From Rhodococcus sp. IEGM 1409 (GTDB lineage: Bacteria > Actinomycetota > Actinomycetes > Mycobacteriales > Mycobacteriaceae), in contig NZ_JASHKN010000012.1 of the NCBI RefSeq assembly GCF_030056735.1, forward strand, positions 124,001 through 188,000: a stretch of 64,000 nucleotides of DNA, in the 5' to 3' direction. The notes under the pieces were generated by a model. It was not told where the DNA came from, did not search any database, and saw nothing but the letters and a program-made list of their open reading frames with translations. This document shows, piece after piece, positions 26,818 through 36,496 of this stretch. Every line of letters begins with the position of its first letter. Position 1 is the stretch's first letter. Made by a program: the position numbers and the translations under genes.

Positions 26818-27795
26818 GTGACCATCGGAAAGAGCGGGGTGGCCGACAAGCCCCTGAGCGCACCATTGAATCTCCATTTCGACTACACCAGATCGACGGG
26901 ACCGACCATCGGCGCGTTCGTGACTGCCCTGCGTGATCGCAAGGTGATCGGCGCCCGTGGGTCGAACGGTCGTGTCTTCGTGCCGCCACCGGAATTCGAT
27001 CCGGACACGGCCGAACCACTGACCGACTTCGTCGGGGTCTCCGACGGCGGAACGGTCGTGAGTTGGACGTGGATGCCCGAACCCATCGAGGGACAACCAC
27101 TGACGAAGCCCTTCGCGTGGGCCCTGATCAAGCTCGACGGCGCGGACACCTCCATGCTCCACGCGGTCGACGTCGACTCCCCCGACGACATCAGCACCGG
27201 CCTGCGGGTTCGTGCCCGTTGGGCGTCGGAGCGGATCGGGCAGATCAAGGACATCGAATGCTTCGAACCAGGTGAGAGCGAAAATGGCATCGCGACAGTC
27301 GATTCCGACGCCGATCCTGTCACCATGATCACGACGCCCGTCGACCTGCATTTCATGCATTCCGCTTCGGCCGAGGAGAGCTTCTACCTCCGCGGTCTCG
27401 CAGAGGGCAAGCTGATCGGTGGTCGCAGCGGACCCGAAGACAAGATCTACATCCCTCCGCGCGGCGCCAATCCCACCAACGGGAAGCCGACGAGCGAGCA
27501 GATCGAACTGCCGGACAAGGGAATTGTCACCACCTTCTGCATCGTCAACGTCCCGTTCCTCGGACAGCGGATCAAACCTCCCTACGTGGCCGCCTACGTG
27601 CTCCTCGACGGGGCCGACATTCCGTTCCTGCATTTGATCCTCGAATGTGATGCCGCGGAAGTACGGATGGGCATGCGCGTCGAAGCCAAGTGGAAGCCTC
27701 GCGAAGAGTGGGGTTACACCCTCGAGAACATCGAATACTTCCGGCCGACAGGTGAACCCGACGCCGAGTACTCCACCTTCCAACACCACCTGTGA
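26818..27795 (+). CDS. Tandem DUF35/OB-fold protein, partner of Ltp4 and Ltp3
   Basis: 325 residues made of two similar halves (about 1-155 and 170-325). Each begins with a P-L/V-N/D-LHF segment, has a V-F/I-V/I-PP strand, and ends with IECFEPG or IEYFRPTG. DUF35 proteins are acyl-CoA binding partners of thiolase-like enzymes; ChsH2 pairs in this way with Ltp2, a retro-aldolase. Neither half has the paired Cys of the usual DUF35 zinc ribbon. GTG at 26818 lies nine bases after the operator with no ribosome site, suggesting a leaderless message. The first gene of an operon with ltp4 and ltp3. Confidence 0.85.
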   Translation: MTIGKSGVADKPLSAPLNLHFDYTRSTGPTIGAFVTALRDRKVIGARGSNGRVFVPPPEFDPDTAEPLTDFVGVSDGGTVVSWTWMPEPIEGQPLTKPFAWALIKLDGADTSMLHAVDVDSPDDISTGLRVRARWASERIGQIKDIECFEPGESENGIATVDSDADPVTMITTPVDLHFMHSASAEESFYLRGLAEGKLIGGRSGPEDKIYIPPRGANPTNGKPTSEQIELPDKGIVTTFCIVNVPFLGQRIKPPYVAAYVLLDGADIPFLHLILECDAAEVRMGMRVEAKWKPREEWGYTLENIEYFRPTGEPDAEYSTFQHHL

Positions 27796-27805
27796 GGCTC
27801 CTGAA

Positions 27806-28876
27806 ATGACTTCTGCAGACATCGCAGTCGTGGGCTTTGCTCAGGCACCCCACGTCCGCGAAACCAACGGCACCACCAACGGCGTCGAGATGCTCGTCCC
27901 GTGCTTCCAGCAGCTATACAGTGATCTGGGAATAACCAAGTCCGACATCGGCTTCTGGTGCTCCGGATCTTCCGACTACCTGGCCGGACGAGCGTTTTCC
28001 TTCATCTCGGCCATCGACTCCATCGGAGCGGTACCGCCGATCAACGAATCTCACGTCGAGATGGACGCTGCGTGGGCGTTCTACGAAGCGTGGATCAAGA
28101 TCTTGACCGGCGAGGTCGAGACCGCGCTGGTGTACGGCTTCGGCAAATCCTCCGCCGGGCACCTGCGCAAGATCCTGTCCATGCAACTCGATCCGTACCT
28201 CGTCACGCCGCTGTGGCCAGACTCCGTCTCGATCGCCGGGCTTCAAGCCCGACTCGGACTCGACGCGGGTAAGTGGACGCAGGAGGACATGGCGGAGGTT
28301 GCCGCTCGCAGCCGTCGTCACGCGCTGAGTAATCCGAAGGCTCAGCTCGCGGGCGAGTTCGACATCGAGGCACTGCTCGCCAGCCCCTTCCTCGCAGATC
28401 CGTTGCGCGCACACGATTGTGCGCCCATCACCGACGGCGCGGCAGCGATAGTCCTGGCCTCGGGCACCCGTGCACGAGACCTGTGCGAGCGGCCGGCGTG
28501 GATCACCGGACTCGAGCATCGCATCGACTCCCCCAACCTGGGCGCACGTGACCTGACGACGTCGCCGTCGACTACGTCGGCAGCCAAGGCAGCAACAGGC
28601 GGCGAGGTCGGCAACATCGACGTCGCTGAACTGCACGCACCGTTCACTCACCAGGAATTGATCCTGAAGGAAGCGATCGGCCTGACCGACGCCACCACGA
28701 TCAACCCGTCCGGCGGACCGCTCAGCGGCAATCCACTGTTCGCCGGTGGTCTGGAACGAATCGGCCACGCCGCCAAGGCAATCTTCGACGGTCAGGCGAA
28801 TCGCGCTCTTGCCCATGCAACAAGCGGCCCTGTGCTGCAGCAGAACCTGGTAGCAGTCTTGGAGGGACGGAACTGA
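27806..28876 (+). CDS. ltp4: Thiolase-like lipid transfer/aldolase protein Ltp4
   Basis: 356 residues, SCP-x/thiolase fold. The nucleophilic Cys and the late Cys and His of true thiolases are missing: NESHVEMDAAWAFYEAW stands where the Cys loop would be, and GGPLSGNPLFAGG replaces GGxxGHPxGxxG. This agrees with a retro-aldolase rather than thiolysis. In Rhodococcus ltp3 and ltp4 are needed for C24-branched side chains. The ATG at 27806 is ten bases after the DUF35 gene; its stop overlaps ltp3 by one base. Confidence 0.86.
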   Translation: MTSADIAVVGFAQAPHVRETNGTTNGVEMLVPCFQQLYSDLGITKSDIGFWCSGSSDYLAGRAFSFISAIDSIGAVPPINESHVEMDAAWAFYEAWIKILTGEVETALVYGFGKSSAGHLRKILSMQLDPYLVTPLWPDSVSIAGLQARLGLDAGKWTQEDMAEVAARSRRHALSNPKAQLAGEFDIEALLASPFLADPLRAHDCAPITDGAAAIVLASGTRARDLCERPAWITGLEHRIDSPNLGARDLTTSPSTTSAAKAATGGEVGNIDVAELHAPFTHQELILKEAIGLTDATTINPSGGPLSGNPLFAGGLERIGHAAKAIFDGQANRALAHATSGPVLQQNLVAVLEGRN

Positions 28877-30057
28877 TGGCCGGAACGCCTCAACTCGCGG
28901 CCGTGCTCGGCACCGGCCAAACTCACTACGTCGCAAAGCGTCACGACGTCTCGATGGCGGGCATGGTCCGTGAAGCCATCGACGCCGCGATGCTCGACGC
29001 CAACGTCGGCTGGGACGACATCGACGCCGTGGTGATCGGAAAGGCCCCCGACTTGTTCGAGGGTTCGATGATGCCGGAACTCGCAATGTCGGATGCACTG
29101 GGCGCCAACGGAAAGCCGTTGCTGCGTGTTCACACTGCCGGCTCGGTGGGTGGTTCGACGGCTATCGTTGCCTCGAGCCTGGTCAAATCCGGTGTCCACA
29201 AGCGGGTTCTGACGGTTTCCTGGGAGAAGCAGTCCGAGTCGAACGCGATGTGGGCGCTGTCCGTACCCGTTCCGTTCAACATGCCCGTCGGCGCCGGTGC
29301 CGGTGGATACTTCGCCCCGCACGTCCGTTCGTACATTCGTCGATCAGGCGCACCGGAGCACATCGGCTACCTCGTCGCGGTGAAGGATCGGCTCAACGGC
29401 AGCCTCAATCCCTATGCGCATCTGCGGCAGCCGGACATCACTCTCGAATCGGTGCAGGCATCTCAGATGCTCTGGGACCCGATCCGTTACGACGAGACCT
29501 GCCCGTCCTCGGACGGTGCTTGCGCGCTGGTGATCGGCAACGAAGAAGCCGCCGCGCAGGTGGAGGCCGAAGGCCGGTCCGTCGCCTGGATCCACGCGAC
29601 GGCCATGCGCACCGAGCCGACGTTCTACGCCGGGCGCGATCAGGTCAATCCCCAGGCCGGCCGTGATGCCGCGGCTGCGCTGTGGAAGTCCGCGGGAATC
29701 ACCGATCCGCTGAACGAGATCGACTGCGCCGAAATCTATGTCCCGTTCTCGTGGTTCGAGCCGATGTGGCTCGAGAACCTCGGGTTCGCGGAGGAAGGTC
29801 AGGGCTGGAAGCTGACCGAGGCCGGCGAAACCGCGATCGGCGGAAAGCTCCCGGTCAATGCTTCCGGTGGTGTGCTCTCCTCCAACCCGATCGGCGCCTC
29901 GGGCATGATCCGTTTCGCCGAGTCCGCGATGCAGGTCATGCGACGCGCCGGTGACCACCAGGTGGCCGACGCCCGTAAGGCTCTGGGCCATGCGTACGGC
30001 GGTGGCTCGCAGTACTTCTCGATGTGGGTCGTCGGCTCCGAACGTCCCACCACGTAA
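28876..30057 (+). CDS. ltp3: Thiolase-like lipid transfer/aldolase protein Ltp3
   Basis: 393 residues. The segment HTAGSVGGSTAIVASSLV occupies the active-site loop of thiolases but has no Cys, and GGVLSSNPIGASG has Asn for the catalytic His. DEIGYLV-like surroundings and CAEIYVPFSW are family features. With Ltp4 and the DUF35 protein it probably forms a complex that removes the branched end of plant or fungal sterol side chains, an inference from the ChsH2-Ltp2 model. Confidence 0.87.
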   Translation: MAGTPQLAAVLGTGQTHYVAKRHDVSMAGMVREAIDAAMLDANVGWDDIDAVVIGKAPDLFEGSMMPELAMSDALGANGKPLLRVHTAGSVGGSTAIVASSLVKSGVHKRVLTVSWEKQSESNAMWALSVPVPFNMPVGAGAGGYFAPHVRSYIRRSGAPEHIGYLVAVKDRLNGSLNPYAHLRQPDITLESVQASQMLWDPIRYDETCPSSDGACALVIGNEEAAAQVEAEGRSVAWIHATAMRTEPTFYAGRDQVNPQAGRDAAAALWKSAGITDPLNEIDCAEIYVPFSWFEPMWLENLGFAEEGQGWKLTEAGETAIGGKLPVNASGGVLSSNPIGASGMIRFAESAMQVMRRAGDHQVADARKALGHAYGGGSQYFSMWVVGSERPTT

Positions 30058-30092
30058 CAGCAGCACACACGCCGATCAGGAAGAAGCCGAAG

Positions 30093-30956
30093 ATGAAGTA
30101 CACCGTCGGGGTTGCCATGAACCCTCTGGACCAGTTGGCCGGTATCGCCAAAACGGCAGAAGAGTGCGGCTTTTCGTCGATCGCTCTCCCCGATTCACTG
30201 TTCTTCATGGAAACGCAGGCGGCGGATTACCCGTACACCCCGGACGGGTCTCGGATGTGGAATGCCGAGACCCCCTGGGTCGATCCGCTGATCGCCGCGG
30301 CCGCAATGGGCGCGGTGACCGAGAAGATCGAGTTCTACACCCAGGTACTCAAGCTCGGTAGCCGCAATCCGGTCCTGCTCGCGCGGCAGGTCGGATCAGT
30401 AGCGGCACTGACGAACAACCGTTTCGGCTTCGGTGTCGGAATCGGTTGGGCTCCGGAAGAGTTCGAGTGGTGCGGCGCGCCGTACAAGCGTCGCGGCGCC
30501 CGAGTGGACGAGATGATCGACGTCCTCAAACTGATTCTGGGCGGCGGCATGGTCGAGTATCACGGCGAATTCTTCGATTTCGATCGCCTGCAGATGAGTC
30601 CGGCTCCCACCAAGCCGGTTCCGTTCTACGTCGGCGGCCACACCGAGGTCGCACTCAAGCGGGCTGCGCGCGTGGGCGACGGTTGGACGTCGGCAATGAT
30701 CAAGTTCGACGATCTGGTCGGTGTCATCGCACGACTGCGTGAACTGCGTGCCGAGTACGGCCGCGAGAACGAGCCGTTCGAAATCCAGACGGTATGCATC
30801 GACCGTTTCGGCAAGGACGGCTACGCCGAACTCGAAGACGCCGGCGTCACGGACATCATCACCGTGCCTTGGGTGTTCGACGGAATCGGATTCGATGCCC
30901 CGCTGGAGGCAAAGCAGGAATCGATGCGCAAGTTCGCCGAGCAGTACATCAACTGA
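30093..30956 (+). CDS. LLM-class F420-dependent oxidoreductase
   Basis: 287 residues, luciferase-like barrel. It has AEECGFSSIALPDSLFF, RFGFGVGIGWAPEEFEWCG and FYVGGHTEVALKRAARVGDG, typical of F420-dependent enzymes. It differs clearly from the 345-residue LLM protein nearby. The stop is nine bases before the next ORF and the start is 35 bases after ltp3, so it is likely in the same operon. The substrate is probably a sterol-CoA or keto-steroid but this is not shown. Confidence 0.82.
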   Translation: MKYTVGVAMNPLDQLAGIAKTAEECGFSSIALPDSLFFMETQAADYPYTPDGSRMWNAETPWVDPLIAAAAMGAVTEKIEFYTQVLKLGSRNPVLLARQVGSVAALTNNRFGFGVGIGWAPEEFEWCGAPYKRRGARVDEMIDVLKLILGGGMVEYHGEFFDFDRLQMSPAPTKPVPFYVGGHTEVALKRAARVGDGWTSAMIKFDDLVGVIARLRELRAEYGRENEPFEIQTVCIDRFGKDGYAELEDAGVTDIITVPWVFDGIGFDAPLEAKQESMRKFAEQYIN

Positions 30957-30965
30957 GGAGCCGCG

Positions 30966-31376
30966 ATGAGTGACGAACACCCCGCCCGCGTCGCGGGTAA
31001 CGCTTCGCGCGCCGCAGCGAGTGGCAAGAACAAGGAAGCCTGGCTCGATCTCTTCGCCGAGGACGGTTGGGTGGAGGATCCGGTCGGGCCGTCGGGCTTC
31101 GATCCGGAAGGCAAGGGGCATCACGGGCGCGAGGCGATCTCGAAGTTCTACGACATGACGATCGCCAACGCGGACAAGCTCGAATTTCTGATCGACGATT
31201 CCTTGGTGTGCGGCAACGAGAATGTCAACATCGGCAAGATCCGTACGACCATCGGCGGCTCGATCATCGACGCCGAGGGTGTGTTCGTCTACCGGGTGAA
31301 CGACGACGGCAAGATCGCGTCGCTTCGAGCATTCTGGGAAGTGGACCGTGCGATGAAGACGGCACGCAAGGCCTGA
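30966..31376 (+). CDS. NTF2-fold, ketosteroid isomerase-like protein
   Basis: 136 residues, cone-shaped NTF2 fold. LFAEDGWVEDPVGPSG matches the ketosteroid isomerase segment that holds the catalytic Asp (Asp38 in the bacterial enzyme). The Tyr14 region (SRAAASGKNKEAW) and the Asp99 site (VFVYRVND, Phe in place of Asp) lack the oxyanion-hole residues. It is therefore either a modified isomerase or a hydratase-like protein. It follows the LLM gene by nine bases and a GGAG site, and the operon ends at a strong terminator. Confidence 0.8.
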   Translation: MSDEHPARVAGNASRAAASGKNKEAWLDLFAEDGWVEDPVGPSGFDPEGKGHHGREAISKFYDMTIANADKLEFLIDDSLVCGNENVNIGKIRTTIGGSIIDAEGVFVYRVNDDGKIASLRAFWEVDRAMKTARKA

Positions 31377-31388
31377 GAACCCACATTA

Positions 31389-31427
31389 CGAGAGCGGCCC
31401 CGGTCACACCGACCGGGGCCGCTCTCG
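31389..31427. terminator. Intrinsic terminator of the ltp4-ltp3 operon
   Basis: Perfect 17-base inverted repeat (31389-31405 with 31411-31427), GC-rich, with a 5-base loop, 12 bases after the NTF2-like gene. Confidence 0.9.
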
Positions 31428-31551
31428 TCGCAATCTAATTCGGCAGTGGTACTTGCACCGAGAACCTCGAAATGGTTTCCTGGTTCCCAACGTCGCGTGT
31501 CGATGACGGACTGCGTCAGGCATGGAGGCGTCGTACTGCAAGGGGTCACTT

Positions 31552-31932
31552 ATGACCATTTCGTTCAATCACACCATCATCGCCGCAAAAGACCGGCAAG
31601 AGTCGGCGTGGTTCTTCACTCACATGTTCGGTCTACCAGGCCCTGTCGAAGTCGGCTACTTTCTCGGCGTGGAACTCGATCACGGCGTGACGTTGGACTT
31701 CGCACAAGTGGAAGAGGGCGCCGAGGTGCCGTCTCAGCACTACGCGTTTCTCGTCTCCGAAGACGACTTCGACGGCATCTACCAGCGAATACAGGCGTTG
31801 AAACTTGATCACTGGGCCGATCCGCGCCAGTCGAGTACCGGATTCAACACCAACGACGGTGGGCGCGGGGTCTACTTCCTCGACCCGTCGGGCCACTTCC
31901 TCGAAGCAATCACCAAACCATACGGCGGCTGA
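31552..31932 (+). CDS. VOC/glyoxalase-family protein
   Basis: 126 residues with the two beta-alpha-beta-beta-beta halves of the VOC fold (FNHTIIAAKDRQESAWFFT; YFLDPSGHFLEAITKP). The candidate metal ligands are His7, His69 (QHYAFLV) and the late Glu. It starts after GGGGT and stands alone between two terminators. The enzyme class could be dioxygenase, glyoxalase or resistance protein. Nothing points to a sterol role except position. Confidence 0.75.
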   Translation: MTISFNHTIIAAKDRQESAWFFTHMFGLPGPVEVGYFLGVELDHGVTLDFAQVEEGAEVPSQHYAFLVSEDDFDGIYQRIQALKLDHWADPRQSSTGFNTNDGGRGVYFLDPSGHFLEAITKPYGG

Positions 31933-31940
31933 ACTACAAA

Positions 31941-31983
31941 CGGCGGCGCCTACGGGAGATGAGGGATCCCGCAGACGCCGCCG
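31941..31983. terminator. Terminator hairpin after the VOC gene
   Basis: CGGCGGCG (31941-31948) pairs with CGCCGCCG (31976-31983), with further CGGGA/TCCCG pairing inside. It follows the VOC stop by eight bases. Confidence 0.7.
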
Positions 31984-32114
31984 CAGTTCCAGGTTGCCAA
32001 CTAGTGGCCCCCCGGAACGTCTACTGTAGTTCTGCGTGCTCGAGAGTGCAGAGGCAACTCCCGAAAAGCTGCACAGAACCTACTCGCCGGTTACCAGGTC
32101 AGTATATGTCCGGA

Positions 32115-33365
32115 TCAGTGTTTGACCGGGCAGCCCGATGTCTTGTAATCAACCTGAAACTCTTTGATGCCGTTGAGCCAGCCCGAGCGCAGGCGACGGG
32201 GGTCGCCGAGCCTGGTGATGTCGGGTAGGTGATCGGCGATCGCGTTGAAGATCAGATCGATTTCGAGACGGGCCAAGTTGGCGCCGATGCAGAAGTGCGC
32301 ACCGGTGCCGCCGAATCCGAGGTGCGGATTTGGGTCACGCATGATGTCGAACTTCGTGGGGTTCTCGAAGACGTCTTCGTCGAAGTTGGCCGACGCGTAC
32401 ATCATGACGACGCGATCGCCCTTCTTGATCTTCTGTCCGCCGAGTTCGGTGTCTTCGAGCGCGGTGCGCTGGAAAGACGTCACCGGAGTGGCCCAACGAA
32501 CGATCTCGTCGGCCGCGGTCTTCGGACGTTCCTTCTTGTACAGCTCCCACTGGTCGGGATTGTCGAGGAAGGCGACCATGCCGTGTGTGATGGCATTGCG
32601 AGTGGTCTCGTTACCCGCGACCGCAAGCAGGATCACGAAGAAGCCGAATTCCTCTGGGGAGAGCTCATTTCCGTCGATGTCAGCTTCGATGAGCTTGGTG
32701 ACGATGTCATCGGCGGGACACTTCTTGCGCTGATCTGCCATCTGGTACGCGTATCCCAGAATCTCCATCGACGCTGCCTGCGGGTCGATGTCGAACTCAG
32801 GGTCGTCGTACGACGTCATCTGGTTGGACCAGTCGAAGAGCTTCATTCGATCTTCCTGCGGCACACCGAGAAGTTCGGCGATGGCCTGCAGCGGCAGTTC
32901 GGACGCGACCTGAACCACGAAGTCTCCGGCACCACCGGCAGCCGCGGTCGTGACGATCTTTTCGGCGCGCTCGGTCAGTTCCTCGCGCAGGCTGTTGATG
33001 GCTCGCGGGGTGAATCCACGCGAGACCAGCTTGCGAAGCTTGGTGTGCTCCGGAGCGTCCTTGTTGATGAGGATGAATCGCTGCATCTCGACGTTCTCGC
33101 GCGGGATGTCGTCGGCGAAGCGAGGAATCGCAGTGTTCTCGTGGGTCGAGAAGATGTCGCTTCGCTGCGAGACCTCCTTGACCTCTTCATGACGGGTGAC
33201 CACCCAGAAACCCTCGTCCTGGAATCCACCGATTTCCGGGGGCTGCGGATTCCACCACACGGGGGCCGTCTTCCGGAGTTCTGCGAACTCCTCGAAAGGC
33301 ATACGTTCCGCGTAGATGTCGGGGTCCGTGAAGTCGATTCCCTCGGGGAATGCGGGCTGTGCCAC
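32115..33365 (-). CDS. cyp125: Cytochrome P450 CYP125, steroid C26-monooxygenase
   Basis: 416 residues. The haem loop FGGTGAHFCIGANLAR contains the Cys ligand. The I-helix motif AGNETTRN and the ExxR motif (EIVR) are normal. CYP125 hydroxylates and further oxidises C26 of cholesterol or cholestenone, starting side-chain breakdown, and needs ferredoxin electrons; FdxD is a candidate donor. The start MAQPAFPEGIDFTDPDIYAER matches the family. The KstR-like operator at 33420-33433 lies 54 bases upstream, and fadA5 is divergent. Confidence 0.95.
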   Translation of the reverse strand: MAQPAFPEGIDFTDPDIYAERMPFEEFAELRKTAPVWWNPQPPEIGGFQDEGFWVVTRHEEVKEVSQRSDIFSTHENTAIPRFADDIPRENVEMQRFILINKDAPEHTKLRKLVSRGFTPRAINSLREELTERAEKIVTTAAAGGAGDFVVQVASELPLQAIAELLGVPQEDRMKLFDWSNQMTSYDDPEFDIDPQAASMEILGYAYQMADQRKKCPADDIVTKLIEADIDGNELSPEEFGFFVILLAVAGNETTRNAITHGMVAFLDNPDQWELYKKERPKTAADEIVRWATPVTSFQRTALEDTELGGQKIKKGDRVVMMYASANFDEDVFENPTKFDIMRDPNPHLGFGGTGAHFCIGANLARLEIDLIFNAIADHLPDITRLGDPRRLRSGWLNGIKEFQVDYKTSGCPVKH

Positions 33366-33419
33366 TGATGTCTCCTGCCCTAAGCCTTTTCATCACAGGG
33401 GTGATGGGGATCCGTGATG

Positions 33420-33433
33420 TGTAACACGTTCTA
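33420..33433. promoter_or_regulatory. KstR-like operator for cyp125
   Basis: TGTAACACGTTCTA fits TNNAACNNGTTNNA fully. It is the box nearer to cyp125 in the divergent cyp125/fadA5 region. Confidence 0.85.
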
Positions 33434-33443
33434 CTCTCATTGA

Positions 33444-34703
<1,260 letters not shown>

Positions 34704-34704
34704 G

Positions 34705-35193
34705 ATGACTATTCCCCCAGCAAAACCCAAGGGACTCGACGCCCCGGTGACGGTCAAGTTCATCAAGTGGATGTCGAAGGCAAACGTCGCCATGTATCGC
34801 GCCACCGACGGGAGGCTGGGTAGCAAGTGGCGGGTCGGCAGCGCGTTCCCACGCGGGCTGCCGATCTGCCTGCTCACCACTACCGGTCGCAAATCCGGTG
34901 AGGAGCGAATCAGTCCATTGCTGTTCCTCGAGGACGGCGAAGACGTGATTCTGGTGGCGTCGCAAGGCGGTCTTCCGAAGAACCCGATGTGGTACCTCAA
35001 CATCAAGGCGGATCCGGTGGTGACGGTGCAGATCAAGTCTCGGATCCGCTCGATGAAAGCCCGCGTTGCAACCGAGGACGAGCGCGCTCGGCTGTGGCCG
35101 AAGTTGACGGCGATGTACCCGGATTTCGACAACTATCAGGCCTGGACGGACCGCATCATTCCCGTCATCGTGTGCGAGCCACTGACAAACTAA
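34705..35193 (+). CDS. F420-dependent nitroreductase, Ddn family
   Basis: 162 residues, split beta-barrel. LLTTTGRKSGEERISPLLFL, ASQGGLPKNPMWYLNIKADP and WPKLTAMYPDFDNYQAWTD are Ddn-family features that bind deazaflavin. It matches Rv3547, which also follows fadA5. Proteins of this family use F420H2 to reduce quinones and, in mycobacteria, nitroimidazole prodrugs. The natural substrate here is unknown, but a role coupled to sterol breakdown fits its place. Confidence 0.88.
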   Translation: MTIPPAKPKGLDAPVTVKFIKWMSKANVAMYRATDGRLGSKWRVGSAFPRGLPICLLTTTGRKSGEERISPLLFLEDGEDVILVASQGGLPKNPMWYLNIKADPVVTVQIKSRIRSMKARVATEDERARLWPKLTAMYPDFDNYQAWTDRIIPVIVCEPLTN

Positions 35194-35250
35194 ACAATTT
35201 GTTTACAACAAAACATTTACAAGGGTCCGGGTTCGTGCCACCCTGGATTC

Positions 35251-35664
35251 ATGACCGATGACCAGTTCAGACCGATCGATTCCGGCCGCGAACGCGCACA
35301 TCGCGAGTATGCCGGGCTCTTTCGGATCAGCGAGCGCCACGGCGCGACCCAAAGCCAGCGCGCAAGGCAATCTCATCCGGAGATGCTCGAGCCCTACGGC
35401 GCGGTGCGCGTCGTGGCTCGTCTCGCCGGCGGCACCGACACACCGGAGCCGAACGAATCCGAAGTCGACGACGCCGACGTCATGGCTGCGTTGACTCTGA
35501 TTCCCAAGGCCCGAGCCGAAATGGAACAACTGGAAGCGCTGTTCCTCGGGATTGCCCGTGAACGGGGCATGACCTGGCAGGACATTGCCTTCGGACTCGG
35601 GCTCGGCAGTACTCAAGCCGCCCGCCAGCGCTACGAACGGCTCGTTCGCCGCACCGGAGGCTGA
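35251..35664 (+). CDS. Small protein with C-terminal helix-turn-helix, hypothetical
   Basis: 137 residues. The last 40 residues (ARERGMTWQDIAFGLGLGS then TQAARQRYERLVRR) look like a sigma-like helix-turn-helix. The N-terminal part is charged and has no recognised domain. The 57-base upstream region is AT-rich with AAACAATTTGTTT (35197-35209), a dyad that could be an operator. It has no known role in sterol metabolism and seems to be an inserted gene. Confidence 0.7.
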   Translation: MTDDQFRPIDSGRERAHREYAGLFRISERHGATQSQRARQSHPEMLEPYGAVRVVARLAGGTDTPEPNESEVDDADVMAALTLIPKARAEMEQLEALFLGIARERGMTWQDIAFGLGLGSTQAARQRYERLVRRTGG

Positions 35665-35758
35665 ACACGTGCCATAACGGGCGAGTTGGAGCACTATTGA
35701 CTCGTACGGTCCGCACGGCGTTTCGACAGAGCCTCGAACACAGCAAGGAGTCGCATAT

Positions 35759-36430
35759 ATGACGACGCATATTCAAGATCAAATCCTGGACCGACGCGAG
35801 ATCACTTCCGCACTCGTGCGCGCGCTGGAGCGTCGCCACGAGGTGCTGGATGCAGTGGTCGACAGCAAGGACCACCAGGAGGCACTGACCACCGTCGCCG
35901 AACTCCTCGGCACGTCGGAAGCGAATGCCGAAGCAGTTCTGAGCCTCAAGTTCAGTGCGCTCACCAAGGCCGCGCGCGATCGCATCCAGGGCGAGCTGGA
36001 GAATCTCGACGCAACTCTCGAATGGACGGCGCTTGATCGCCCCGCGAGCAGCGGGCAGAACTTCGGCCTGCGTCCGTTCAGCGACAGCGCAGAAGACAAG
36101 TCGCTGTTCACGATTCGCTCGGGCGAGCAGCTCGGCGAAGACGGCAAGCCGTGGAGCGAGGATCGAATCGAAGCCGAGCGAACAGGCGGTCTCGGCCGTA
36201 TCGAAGACGAGAGCGCTGCCTGGTTCGTCGCCGAGGACGTCTCCGGTGACAGTCCGAAGAGCGTCGGCCTGGTGTTCGGCGAACTCGACGGCCAAGAGGT
36301 CAACGTCGCGATCTGGATTGCACCCGAGTCCCGCAAGAAGGGCTATGGCACCGCCTGCGTGAAGCATTCACGGCGCGAGCTCGCAGCAGAGTTCCCCGGC
36401 ACTGTTCTGGTGGTTCGGGCACCCGCGTAG
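35759..36430 (+). CDS. Hypothetical protein with GyrA-like helical and GNAT-like parts
   Basis: 223 residues. The N-terminal helical section (LGTSEANAEAVLSLKFSALTKA) resembles the coiled-coil gate region of DNA gyrase subunit A. The C-terminal section (VNVAIWIAPESRKKGYGTACVKHSRR) resembles the acetyl-CoA loop of a GNAT acetyltransferase. It is an unusual combination of weak likenesses, not a confident assignment. ATG at 35759 follows AAGGAG. It ends before a 17-base terminator stem. Confidence 0.6.
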   Translation: MTTHIQDQILDRREITSALVRALERRHEVLDAVVDSKDHQEALTTVAELLGTSEANAEAVLSLKFSALTKAARDRIQGELENLDATLEWTALDRPASSGQNFGLRPFSDSAEDKSLFTIRSGEQLGEDGKPWSEDRIEAERTGGLGRIEDESAAWFVAEDVSGDSPKSVGLVFGELDGQEVNVAIWIAPESRKKGYGTACVKHSRRELAAEFPGTVLVVRAPA

Positions 36431-36443
36431 GCGGCACTCCCCT

Positions 36444-36483
36444 GTGAGTGGTTAAGGAGTCCCTGCACTCCTTAACCACTCAC
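36444..36483. terminator. Bidirectional terminator between convergent genes
   Basis: A perfect 17-base stem (36444-36460 with 36467-36483) and a six-base loop, placed between 36430 and 36497, where genes from both sides end. Confidence 0.88.
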
Positions 36484-36496
36484 GGGGCCGAAGGCC

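Noticed and set aside
35197-35209. AAACAATTTGTTT as a firm operator
   Set aside because: Too AT-rich and short to separate from chance; mentioned only with the neighbouring gene.
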